From contig CAZNDN010000005.1 of NCBI GenBank assembly GCA_964571815.1, positions 1 through 64,000 of the forward strand: a stretch of 64,000 nt of DNA, read 5' to 3'. The position numbers and the translations under genes are program-made. This document shows positions 42,552 to 50,784 of the stretch, in pieces. Below the pieces are notes generated by a model. That model saw only the letters and a program-made list of their open reading frames with translations, was not told the DNA's origin and ran no database searches. This DNA comes from CAZNDN01 sp964571815 (GTDB lineage Bacteria; Fibrobacterota; Chitinivibrionia; Chitinivibrionales; WJKA01). Positions within the stretch are counted from its first letter, which is position 1. Every line of letters begins with the position of its first letter.

Positions 42552-45500
42552 TCACTCCTGCTCGTCGGGAGCCCGGACCTGCTCCGGAATACCCGAGGAA
42601 GAGCCCTCCGTCGCATCTTCGGGGTTGATGATGCGGTTGATGATCCTGGAGAATTCTTCTATGCTGAAAGGCTTCGAGATAACGCCGCTGAATCCGTATT
42701 CACGGTAGTTGGCCAGAACGGGATCGTTGGAATACCCGCTGAAAACAATCACCTTCGCGTCGGGGTCCTCCTCGAGGATTCCCTTGACCCCATCCTTTCC
42801 TCCCATGCCGCCGGCGACGGTCAGGTCCATGATAACCACGTCAAACGGATCGCCTTCCTCCATCGCACTCCGGTACTTCTCTATTGCCTCCCGGCCGTGG
42901 AACGCGCTTTCCACCCGGTAGCCGTTACGGGCCAGCAGCCGTATTACCACGGTCCGTACAACTTCATCGTCATCCATTACCAGCACATGGCTGGTACCCG
43001 GAATCAGTTCATCCTCAGCCCCGGATTCCTCTTCGTCCTCCTGCGGAGAAGCGGGAAGATAGAAGACGAACCGCGACCCTTTGCCTATCGCCGAGCGGGC
43101 AGTCATGTGGCCGCCGTGCTTTTTGACGATAGAAAATGCCGTGGTGAGCCCCAGGCCGCTTCCGTTGGGTTTGGTGGAAAAGTAGGGGTCGAATATCCTC
43201 TCCAGATCCCGCGCGGGTATGCCGCCCCCCTCGTCCCGAACGGTGACCTTGACGTATTTCCCGGGGGCCAACGGCAAGGTTGAGGCGGTATCCGAAAGAA
43301 CCCTGTCTTCAATCTCCACGTTGCTCGCCTTGACCGTAATGATACCGCCGTCGGGCATGGCTTGATTCGCGTTGATCACGAGGTTGTTGATCACCTGATC
43401 CACCTGCCCCCGGTCCACTTCCACCGCCCAGAGGTCTTCCTGGAGATCCAGGCGATAGTCACAGTTTGACCCGCTGAGACAAAACCCGACCGCATCCTCG
43501 ATAATCTCCCCGATCGACGCGCTCTCCTTGACCGGGGTGCCGCCCTTGGAAAAGGTCAGAAGTTGCCTGGTAAGCCTGGTGGCCCTGAATGCCGCCTTCT
43601 CGGCGTCCATGATAAGCTGTTTCGACTCCCCCGCTTCACCGAGATTCATCTTCGCCATGAAAAGGTTTGTGACGATACCGGTAAGGATGTTGTTGAAATC
43701 GTGGGCAATACCTCCGGCAAGCAGTCCCACCGACTCCAGCTTTCGAGCCTTGAACAGTTCGTTTTCCAACTGACGCTGCTCGGTGACATCGAGGAACACC
43801 ATCACCGCACCCAGCACGTTGCCCTTACGATCGCGTAACGGTGAACCGGAGTCGTGGATAATGCGAGAGCTTCCGTCTCGTGCCACCAGGGCTTTTTCAC
43901 CCGTGAATCCGACCAATGATTTGGAAGAAAGCACGCGGGCAACAGGTGAATCGACACGATTTCCCGACGATGGGCTCTCAAGCCGCACAACCTGCCCCAC
44001 CGGAGAACCCGTCGCCTCCCCGCGGGTCCACCCCGTCAGTTTCTCGGCCACGGCATTCATGAAAACGATCTTTCCCTCGGTATCGGTACTGATCACGCCG
44101 TTGGCAATGGAACCCAGCGTGACCTCGACCAGCTCTTTTTCCTCGGCCAGTTCCCTGGCGGAAGCTTTCCGGGCGCTGATATCTCTTACGGTCGCGGTAA
44201 GTCCCCGTGGGTTGCCGCCGGCGTCGCGGATGAGGCTCGCGCTGATCTCTCCGGGAAATTCGGTCCCGTCCCGTCGCAGCAACGCGTATTCGACATTCTT
44301 CAAGGACCCCCTCTCCAGCACCAACGCTACATTTGCGGCCGCGCGCTCACGGTCACGAGGTGCAATCATCTCGTAGACATCTCTTCCGAGCAGTTCCTCC
44401 TTGCGGTTGCACTCACGCACCTCCATCGCAACCTGGTTCACCATCGTGACTTTTCCGTTGAGGTCGAATACCACTATGGCATCGGGCGAGGTCTCCACCA
44501 GGGTCCGGTAGTTCTCCTCGCTTTCGCGAAGTGCGGTTTCCGCTTTGTTCCGCGACGTGACATCGCGAACAACGAGTGTCATGAACCGATCACGATGCGT
44601 ACTCCATGTCGAGATGGAAAGCTCCCAGGGGAACTGTTCTCCATTTCGCCGTACACCCACTCCTTCGACTGTCGAACCCTCATGCGGAATCGTACCGTCA
44701 TCACGCAACTGCCGCATGTATTGCTCAAACACCGGCCTGTCAGCCTCGCGAAGAATAGTATCCAACGTCCCACCGGACACCTCCGCCGCCGAATAGCCGA
44801 ACATCACTTCGGCCCCCGCATTCCAGAAGGCGACCCGTCCCCCGCTATCCAGGGAAATGATCGCCTCGTGGGCATTCTGCGCCACCGCGCGGAACCGCTC
44901 ATCCGCCTCCCGTCTGATCCGGGCGGCTTCCTTCTCCTCGGTGATATCACGGGCAATTTCGGTTGCCCCGATCACTTCTCCCCGGGGATTGCGCACCGGG
45001 TAGCCCTTCACAAGCCACGTCTTCCCCCCATCGTCGCTCATCTCTCTCAAGCAAGCTGATTCCTCCCGTATAGCCGCCTCGACCGGACAGTAATCGCACG
45101 GCACGTTTCGACTCTGCCACAGTTCGTAGCAGTGTTTTCCAATAAGCTTTTCCCGCGGCAGTCCGAGCGATTGACACGCAGCCTCATTGGCCCATTGCAC
45201 CCTCAACTCCGTGTCCTGGTAGACGACCAGCTCCGAGAGCGAATCGAGCATCCGCCGTTTCTCCCGCTCCGAACTCTTGAGCCGCTTTTCCACCTGCTCC
45301 CTGCGAGCGATGTCGTCGCGCAATTGCTCGTTGAGCCGGTTCAGCTCTGCCGTGCGGCTCACGACGGTCCGTTCGAGCTGCGCCATCAACTCTCGGTGCG
45401 CCTCTTCGGCTTTCAATCGTGCGGCCCGGGACGCCACGATCTGTATTATTTCGGTGATAACCCCTCGTTCATCATCGGACCACTTACGCTGCTCATCCTC

Positions 45501-46106
45501 GCTCGAAAGGGCAAAGAAGCCCTGAGCCGATTCCTCAAGGGGAAAGGGAAGTGCCAGAAAGGAGCCCAGATTGAATTTCTCAAAGAGTTCGCCCACGTAC
45601 TGCCGTGGAGGCTCCGGGAGGTCCTGAAGAGTAATAACGACGGAGTCTTCGCCGAGAAAACGGTCGTACACGTTGCGAGGAATAGAGAGGCCCAGCGAGG
45701 GCGATGTATTCCCGGAACGCCACTGAATCTTCGCTACGGCGTCGCGACTCTCCGGCTCGAACTCGAAATACGTCGCGCGAATCGCGGAGAAGAACGGTCC
45801 GGCCGTATCCAACAGCTTCTGGATCAACTCTTCCCGGGAAAGCTCATCATCGGCGGCAAGGCGCCAGATCTCGGCACGAAGCAGGTTGATACGGCTCTGG
45901 CTCTGGAGGACCCGCCGCGTTTCGGCCAGATCGTCCATGGCCATATCCAACCCGCAGAAGAGGTCGAGAAACTCGTCGTCGGGAAGTTTGTCGATGTCGG
46001 GCCGGACGGAAAGATCTCCGAGACAGATACGCCCCAGCATCTCCCCTGCCCGGGCAAGCTTGCACTTCACTTCTTCGCGGTAGGACTCCAGTGAGGACTC
46101 AGCCAT
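42552..46106 (-). CDS. multi-PAS hybrid sensor histidine kinase
   Basis: A 1184-aa soluble hybrid kinase with no membrane segment. Order: a helical N-terminus (1-80), a GAF-like domain (about 95-235), a coiled coil, four PAS domains (about 290-400, 410-530, 540-655, 665-785), HisKA (GGIAHDFNN, His802), HATPase (NLVINANQAMPDGG, DPYFSTKPNGSGLGL) and a receiver (VVIMDLTVAGG, Asp1094). The first PAS has a cysteine cluster, CYELWQSRNVPCDYCPV, which may bind a metal or haem. The receiver ends with FSIEEFSRIIN. The ATG at 46106 is chosen; a TTG at 46130 is possible and neither has a strong ribosome site. The phosphate acceptor beyond its own receiver is unknown. Confidence 0.93.
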   Translation of the reverse strand: MAESSLESYREEVKCKLARAGEMLGRICLGDLSVRPDIDKLPDDEFLDLFCGLDMAMDDLAETRRVLQSQSRINLLRAEIWRLAADDELSREELIQKLLDTAGPFFSAIRATYFEFEPESRDAVAKIQWRSGNTSPSLGLSIPRNVYDRFLGEDSVVITLQDLPEPPRQYVGELFEKFNLGSFLALPFPLEESAQGFFALSSEDEQRKWSDDERGVITEIIQIVASRAARLKAEEAHRELMAQLERTVVSRTAELNRLNEQLRDDIARREQVEKRLKSSEREKRRMLDSLSELVVYQDTELRVQWANEAACQSLGLPREKLIGKHCYELWQSRNVPCDYCPVEAAIREESACLREMSDDGGKTWLVKGYPVRNPRGEVIGATEIARDITEEKEAARIRREADERFRAVAQNAHEAIISLDSGGRVAFWNAGAEVMFGYSAAEVSGGTLDTILREADRPVFEQYMRQLRDDGTIPHEGSTVEGVGVRRNGEQFPWELSISTWSTHRDRFMTLVVRDVTSRNKAETALRESEENYRTLVETSPDAIVVFDLNGKVTMVNQVAMEVRECNRKEELLGRDVYEMIAPRDRERAAANVALVLERGSLKNVEYALLRRDGTEFPGEISASLIRDAGGNPRGLTATVRDISARKASARELAEEKELVEVTLGSIANGVISTDTEGKIVFMNAVAEKLTGWTRGEATGSPVGQVVRLESPSSGNRVDSPVARVLSSKSLVGFTGEKALVARDGSSRIIHDSGSPLRDRKGNVLGAVMVFLDVTEQRQLENELFKARKLESVGLLAGGIAHDFNNILTGIVTNLFMAKMNLGEAGESKQLIMDAEKAAFRATRLTRQLLTFSKGGTPVKESASIGEIIEDAVGFCLSGSNCDYRLDLQEDLWAVEVDRGQVDQVINNLVINANQAMPDGGIITVKASNVEIEDRVLSDTASTLPLAPGKYVKVTVRDEGGGIPARDLERIFDPYFSTKPNGSGLGLTTAFSIVKKHGGHMTARSAIGKGSRFVFYLPASPQEDEEESGAEDELIPGTSHVLVMDDDEVVRTVVIRLLARNGYRVESAFHGREAIEKYRSAMEEGDPFDVVIMDLTVAGGMGGKDGVKGILEEDPDAKVIVFSGYSNDPVLANYREYGFSGVISKPFSIEEFSRIINRIINPEDATEGSSSGIPEQVRAPDEQE

Positions 46107-46163
46107 GTATCGGTAGTCGCCCCTCGCCAACGGTAATCATGATACTGTCTCTTTCCGGCACAC

Positions 46164-46541
46164 TCACGGTTGAGAGGCGCCCGTTGCCCAGGCCACCGCA
46201 CTCTCTTCGTCGGAAAAGGCCCTGAGCTTCTTCATCCGGGGAAGAAAAGCGAAAAGTCCCATGAATACTCGTATGTGCGGCCTGCCGCTGTATACCGCCA
46301 ACCGTGCAACATCTTCGCGTCCGAGCGTATCGATAAGCAGTCTTCTCGCCGCCGGCTCCATCTTGCCCATTTCCCGCATATCCGCCACAATTCCGACCCT
46401 CCCCGGATCCTTCATCCCGGCAACCGCATCCGCCGTCAGCTCCCGCAACCGGGAGGCATCCTCAGCCGAAACGTTCCCCACCAGTCGCTGCCGAACGATG
46501 TGACGTTCATGATCGACATTAACCTCAACTATATCAGCCAT
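46164..46541 (-). CDS. STAS/SEC14-like (SpoIIAA-type) small protein
   Basis: A 125-aa protein with the SpoIIAA-like/SEC14 pattern: VNVDHERHIVRQRLVGNVSAEDA, then VGIVADMREMGKMEPAARRL and VARLAVYSGRPHIRVFMGLF. Such small alpha/beta proteins are common next to sensor kinases, but their role is unclear. It precedes the hybrid kinase on the same strand, 57 nt upstream of that start, so an operon is likely. The ATG at 46541 gives the natural domain start; no clear ribosome site is seen, and a GTG at 46604 overlaps the promoter-like element. Confidence 0.7.
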   Translation of the reverse strand: MADIVEVNVDHERHIVRQRLVGNVSAEDASRLRELTADAVAGMKDPGRVGIVADMREMGKMEPAARRLLIDTLGREDVARLAVYSGRPHIRVFMGLFAFLPRMKKLRAFSDEESAVAWATGASQP

Positions 46542-46610
46542 TGAAGGATAACCCGAAACGGTTGCGGAATCACGCCCCCTCGAAAAGCGGCCCTGCCGGG
46601 ACACTCTTCT

Positions 46611-46639
46611 AATATACAGTTGTGCTCCGCGAAAGTAAA
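46611..46639 (-). promoter_or_regulatory. possible promoter of the STAS-like gene and hybrid kinase
   Basis: On the minus strand TTTACT (46639-46634) and TATATT (46616-46611) with 17-nt spacing, about 70 nt before the STAS-like ATG. The -35 half is a weak match. Confidence 0.4.
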
Positions 46640-46815
46640 GACGCCCCCGGTGTTGAAACGGAATGCCGCAACACGGCGCCGTCTATGACCAGAGGTCTTC
46701 GGAACCGGAATCTCGCCCAATCGGGGGACTCACATTACACGAAGCGGAACTGTCGGTACCGTAGCTACGGTCCCGCGGAGGACCCGCCCTGCGCTGCATC
46801 CCGGGCTTCAGGGCG

Positions 46816-47823
46816 TCACGGGGACCGAAAGAGATACTCAACCTCCATCCCGGCCCCTTCACCTTCGGCCGCCGGAGGAAAGACCCACTCGCCTATCCGC
46901 CTCTTCAGCGCATCGGCGCTTCCAACAGGCAGGCTCGTGCGCGACGTCATGCTCACCGAATCCACATCACCCTCGGCGTCCACCGCGAGCTTGAAAGCAA
47001 CCCGCAAGGTGTCGTCGGAGCCCTGTCGCTCGCGGACCGCCCTCAGAAGCGGTGAGAGCAACGGCTCGTAGTACTTCTCAATCAGGTGACCGGCCTGCTC
47101 CGGAGTATGGTACCGCGAACTCAATCCGGAAATGCTCTCAAGCACCCGCCCGCGTGCGAAAGCATGAAGGTCGAATGCGTGAGGGCAGTCCGAGAGGGCA
47201 AACCGGTCAATCAGATCGATGGATCCCGGGTGAAAGAACGTGTCCAGCGATGCTTCTCCATAGTTCGTATACTCCCGGCCATCAATCAGCAGCGTCCCGC
47301 CTCTTCGCTCAAGACGCCTTGTCCGCGCCTGATTGCTTTCTCCGTAGCACGTGTCGGTATCATACTGGAACACCTGTCTGATAACGAAAATGTCGACAAC
47401 CATCTCCGAGGAATCTCCGGGGGGATGCCCGAAGGGTTGTACGTACCCATGAATGATATGGCGCAGCAGAGTCGTGTCCCCGGAAGGAAGCCCCACCCTG
47501 TGCGTCTTCACCTGCCATACATACCCGTTGTCTTTGAGTTCCAGGCGGTCAATCGTCCGCACGAAGCTCAAGCCCCGTCCCTCTCCGGAACGGGACTGCC
47601 GGAAGCCGGCTACGTACTTCTTTACCCGCGATTTCTGCTCATCCGTGTACTTCAGCAGCTCACCGTACTCCTGTACCGGTGAATCAAGCAGGAACCTGAG
47701 CTGTGAGGGAATTCCCTCCCGTGACACTTTGTCCGCCAGGTACAGCACGACGGCAAACACAAGTGCCAGGGGTACTACTTTTTTCAGGGTTGCGAACATA
47801 CCGCTCGACTGCCTCGTATTCAC
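46816..47823 (-). CDS. membrane-anchored AgmX/TonB-like protein
   Basis: A 335-aa protein. One N-terminal membrane helix (about 15-31, VVPLALVFAVVLYLADK) is followed by a large periplasmic part. The last ~110 residues have the AgmX/PglI-type energy-transducer layout: a helix YYEPLLSPLLRAVRERQG, a strand LRVAFKLAVDAEGDVDSVSM, and the end IGEWVFPPAAEGEGAGMEVE. The usual proline-rich TonB linker and the second-strand Cys are missing. The middle has no family I recognise. It starts at a GTG (47823) with AAGGAG about 10 nt upstream; an ATG at 47799 is the alternative. No ExbB/ExbD genes are near. Confidence 0.65.
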   Translation of the reverse strand: MNTRQSSGMFATLKKVVPLALVFAVVLYLADKVSREGIPSQLRFLLDSPVQEYGELLKYTDEQKSRVKKYVAGFRQSRSGEGRGLSFVRTIDRLELKDNGYVWQVKTHRVGLPSGDTTLLRHIIHGYVQPFGHPPGDSSEMVVDIFVIRQVFQYDTDTCYGESNQARTRRLERRGGTLLIDGREYTNYGEASLDTFFHPGSIDLIDRFALSDCPHAFDLHAFARGRVLESISGLSSRYHTPEQAGHLIEKYYEPLLSPLLRAVRERQGSDDTLRVAFKLAVDAEGDVDSVSMTSRTSLPVGSADALKRRIGEWVFPPAAEGEGAGMEVEYLFRSP

Positions 47824-48141
47824 GCCGGATTTCTCCTTTCCCGTTCTTCAACCAACCTCCGCCGGATGTCCTCATGCACCGCCGGCCTCGTGTAAAAACT
47901 AATACTCGTGAAGAAGTGCCGTAATCCTTACACATCCCGGAGCACCGCGCCGGACGCCGGTATGTATTTTGCTTTTTAATCGAGCCGTCGGACCGGAGTC
48001 GATTGTCGATTCCTGAGTCGCACCCGGCACAACCGGCGTGGCGTCCCTGAGACACCGGTTCGAACACGGCGCGGGGCCTGCCGCCGAAATCCACTTCAAT
48101 CGAATCAACGCCGCGGGCACCTGAACCGTTACCTTCGATCC
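47824..48141. other. divergent intergenic region between the AgmX/TonB-like gene and the esterase
   Basis: 318 nt with no supported gene. AT-rich patches (TAAAAACTAATACTC near 47896 and TTTTGCTTTTTAATC near 47968) may hold promoters for both sides, but I see no clear match. Confidence 0.5.
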
Positions 48142-49023
48142 ATGAACATGACTCTCCCCTTCGCACGACGCGCACAATCATCCGGGGCCCCCCGGACCGC
48201 GGCGCCCGTCCCTGCGGTGGTGCTGCTGGTGTGTCTGCTGCAGCTTGTCGCGCACGCCGCACGGTCGACGGTGATTACGGTCGCCGCGCATTCCGTTCCC
48301 GGAAAGCGCAAAGCGAGCGTAATCGCGCCCGATTCGTACTTCACGCGGAAGCGCAACCGGTACTCGGTCATCTACCTTCTTCACGGCTACGGCTCCAACC
48401 ATACCAACTGGCCCGCGGTCGCGCCCCTCAAGGAGTATGCCGACCGGTATCAATTTCTGTGCGTATGCCCCGATGCCGGCCCCGGTTCGTGGTATATCGA
48501 CAGTCCGATGGACAGCAGTCGCGCATTCAAGACCTGGATTGCCGTGGAGCTTGTTGCACGGATCGACAGCACCTGGCGAACCCACGGCTCGCGGGACGGA
48601 CGAGCGCTCGTCGGATCGAGTATGGGCGGACACGGAGCCCTCACGCTCGCTGCCTCGTATCCCCGGAAGTTCTCCGGGGCCGGCAGCATAAGCGGGATCG
48701 TCGACCTCACCGAATTCCCCGATCGGTGGGAAATCTCAACGGTCCTGGGGGAGCTGACCGCTCACCCGAAAGCCTGGAAAGCTCATTCCTTTGTCGGAAT
48801 GATCGACACCCTCTACGATACGAAGCTGCACCTGGTTCTCGATTGCGGAACAGACGATTTCGCGCTCAGGGGAAATCGCAAAGCCCACGAAATGCTCCTG
48901 CGGCGGGACATCGACCACCAGTATTTCGAGCGCCCCGGCAACCATTCATGGCGCTACGTGCGGGAAAACGCCGAATACCACTTCCTCTATTTCAGCCGCA
49001 TTCTCCTGCCGCCCGGTCGATAG
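48142..49023 (+). CDS. exported alpha/beta-hydrolase esterase (tributyrin/esterase D-like)
   Basis: A 293-aa hydrolase. The N-terminal hydrophobic segment (AVVLLVCLLQLVAHAA) looks like a signal peptide. VIYLLHGYGSNHTNW forms the oxyanion loop, RALVGSSMGGHGAL the nucleophile elbow with Ser160, LVLDCGTDD gives the likely Asp and ERPGNHSWRY the catalytic His. The layout matches esterase D/PHB-depolymerase-like enzymes, including feruloyl and acetyl-xylan esterases; the substrate is unknown. It has two adjacent start methionines (48142, 48148) and no clear ribosome site. It converges on ptsP. Confidence 0.85.
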   Translation: MNMTLPFARRAQSSGAPRTAAPVPAVVLLVCLLQLVAHAARSTVITVAAHSVPGKRKASVIAPDSYFTRKRNRYSVIYLLHGYGSNHTNWPAVAPLKEYADRYQFLCVCPDAGPGSWYIDSPMDSSRAFKTWIAVELVARIDSTWRTHGSRDGRALVGSSMGGHGALTLAASYPRKFSGAGSISGIVDLTEFPDRWEISTVLGELTAHPKAWKAHSFVGMIDTLYDTKLHLVLDCGTDDFALRGNRKAHEMLLRRDIDHQYFERPGNHSWRYVRENAEYHFLYFSRILLPPGR

Positions 49024-49032
49024 GGTTCCGGC

Positions 49033-50784
49033 CTACACGTCGGTGGTAATCGGCAACCCTTTCAGAACATCGCCCATGACCCGTCGGTTGAGATTGCGGA
49101 GCCATGTATGCATGTCGCTGGTGGCGGTTATTGCCTCTACGTGTGATACGCTCTCGGAGACTTCGGCGAAATGAATGTGGGAGATGATCTCCTTGAGAAT
49201 GGGAATGCTTCGGGGGACGACGCTGAATTGGGTGAGGCCAAGCCCCACCAGGAGCAGGGTGTGGGCGGGATTGCCCGCCATCTCTCCGCAGATCGAAAGA
49301 GGCTTGCCGTGCTTGTGCGAGACCCTGATTGCGTTGCGGACAATCCTCACGAAGGCCGGTTCGGCCGGATCGTAAAGGTAGTTCACTTTGGCGTTGTTGC
49401 GGTCGGCGGCGCTGAGATACTGAATGAGATCGTTGGTACCGATTGAGGCGAAATCAATCTCCCGCATGAACGTATCGATCTCCAGGATCGCAAGCGGAAC
49501 CTCAAAGAGCACGCCGCACGGCGGCATCTTCACACCGAGCTTCTTCGCCACCCCGGCAATGAACTCCCTGGCTTCCAGCCATTCCTGCAAAGTGGTCACC
49601 ATGGGTACCATTATGGAATAGTCGTACTTCTTTCCCGCCTTCATGATTGCCACGAGCTGCTTTTCAAAGATATCCTTCCGTTCCAGCAGAATCCGGATGG
49701 CACGCCAACCCATGAAAGGGTTGAACTCCGAAGGCATCTCGAAGAAATCGGGAATCTTGTCTCCTCCGATATCCACCAGCCGTATGGTGGTCGGCTTCTT
49801 CCCTACCCTCCGGAGCATGTCTGTGTAGTACTGCAATTGTACTTCCTCGGAAGGGAACGCCTTCCGATTCGACAGCAGGTTCTCGGTTCGCACCAACCCG
49901 ATACCGTCGGCACCGCACTCCAGCGCCGTATCGACTTCCTCGGGCAGTGAAATATTTGCCAGTACCCGCACGTGAATCCCGTCGCGGGTGTACACCGGCC
50001 TCCGCCACTTCTTCTTCAGCTTCTCAAACCGCTCGTCGACCACGGGCCGCTTCGAATACCTTCCCACCATCGACGCGGTGGGTCGAACATACACGACGCC
50101 TTTGTCGGCGTTGACGTAGACCTGGTCTCCCGGATGGATTGCCTTGGCGAGATGCTTGATTCCCGTAACCACCGGAATCTCGTATGAACGCGCCAGAATG
50201 GCCGCATGGGAAGTCTTGCCGCCGCCGGCGGTCACCACTGCCTGAATCATCGACTTATCGTACGAGAGGATGTCCGACGGCGTGAACATCCGCGATACGA
50301 TCAGCACCACCGGTTCCAGGAACCCCTTGCTTCGGCCGTCGGTCGTGTGGATATACGACACCAGCTTCTCGCAGATTTCGACCATATCGCTGCTGCGTTC
50401 CCTGAAATAGGAAGTGCCCGCGGAGCTGAAACGCTTGATGAAATCTCCGGAGACAAGCCTGATGGCCGTTTCCAGGTCGTAGAGTTTGGTGGAAATAGTT
50501 TCCACAACCTGCCCGATGAACGCCGGGTCGTCGAGGATATGCTCGTATATACTCAGAATAGAGCCGTCAAGTCCGTCCACCCGACTTCGCTCGTCAAGAA
50601 GCCCGCGATACTCTTCCTTTGCCCGTTCCCTGATCTCGTTGAACCGCATGATCTGATCGCCGACATCCTGCCGCGATATCGACACGGTTGAGGTCTCCTC
50701 GATGGCGCGCCCCGTGAAAAAGGCCTTCCCCAACCCCACGCCGGGGACCACAGTAATACCACTCAGCTTCATTCCTTTTCTCAT
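49033..50784 (-). CDS. ptsI: PTS enzyme I (phosphoenolpyruvate-protein phosphotransferase)
   Basis: A 583-aa enzyme I without the GAF domain of PtsP. It begins LSGITVVPGVGLGKAF, has the phosphohistidine motif TAGGGKTSHAAILARSYEIP (His193), GLVRTENLL, and the PEP-binding part GTNDLIQYLSAADRNN with CGEMAG. It autophosphorylates with PEP and passes the phosphate to HPr. No HPr or EIIA gene is in the window. The start ATG at 50784 overlaps the glgP stop in an ATGA; a second ATG at 50772 is an alternative. Coupling to glycogen phosphorylase fits a signalling rather than sugar-uptake role (inference). Confidence 0.93.
   Translation of the reverse strand: MRKGMKLSGITVVPGVGLGKAFFTGRAIEETSTVSISRQDVGDQIMRFNEIRERAKEEYRGLLDERSRVDGLDGSILSIYEHILDDPAFIGQVVETISTKLYDLETAIRLVSGDFIKRFSSAGTSYFRERSSDMVEICEKLVSYIHTTDGRSKGFLEPVVLIVSRMFTPSDILSYDKSMIQAVVTAGGGKTSHAAILARSYEIPVVTGIKHLAKAIHPGDQVYVNADKGVVYVRPTASMVGRYSKRPVVDERFEKLKKKWRRPVYTRDGIHVRVLANISLPEEVDTALECGADGIGLVRTENLLSNRKAFPSEEVQLQYYTDMLRRVGKKPTTIRLVDIGGDKIPDFFEMPSEFNPFMGWRAIRILLERKDIFEKQLVAIMKAGKKYDYSIMVPMVTTLQEWLEAREFIAGVAKKLGVKMPPCGVLFEVPLAILEIDTFMREIDFASIGTNDLIQYLSAADRNNAKVNYLYDPAEPAFVRIVRNAIRVSHKHGKPLSICGEMAGNPAHTLLLVGLGLTQFSVVPRSIPILKEIISHIHFAEVSESVSHVEAITATSDMHTWLRNLNRRVMGDVLKGLPITTDV

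Noticed and set aside
46542..46815. Spacer checked for a small gene
   Set aside because: No frame with a start, ribosome site and plausible protein; only the promoter-like element was kept.
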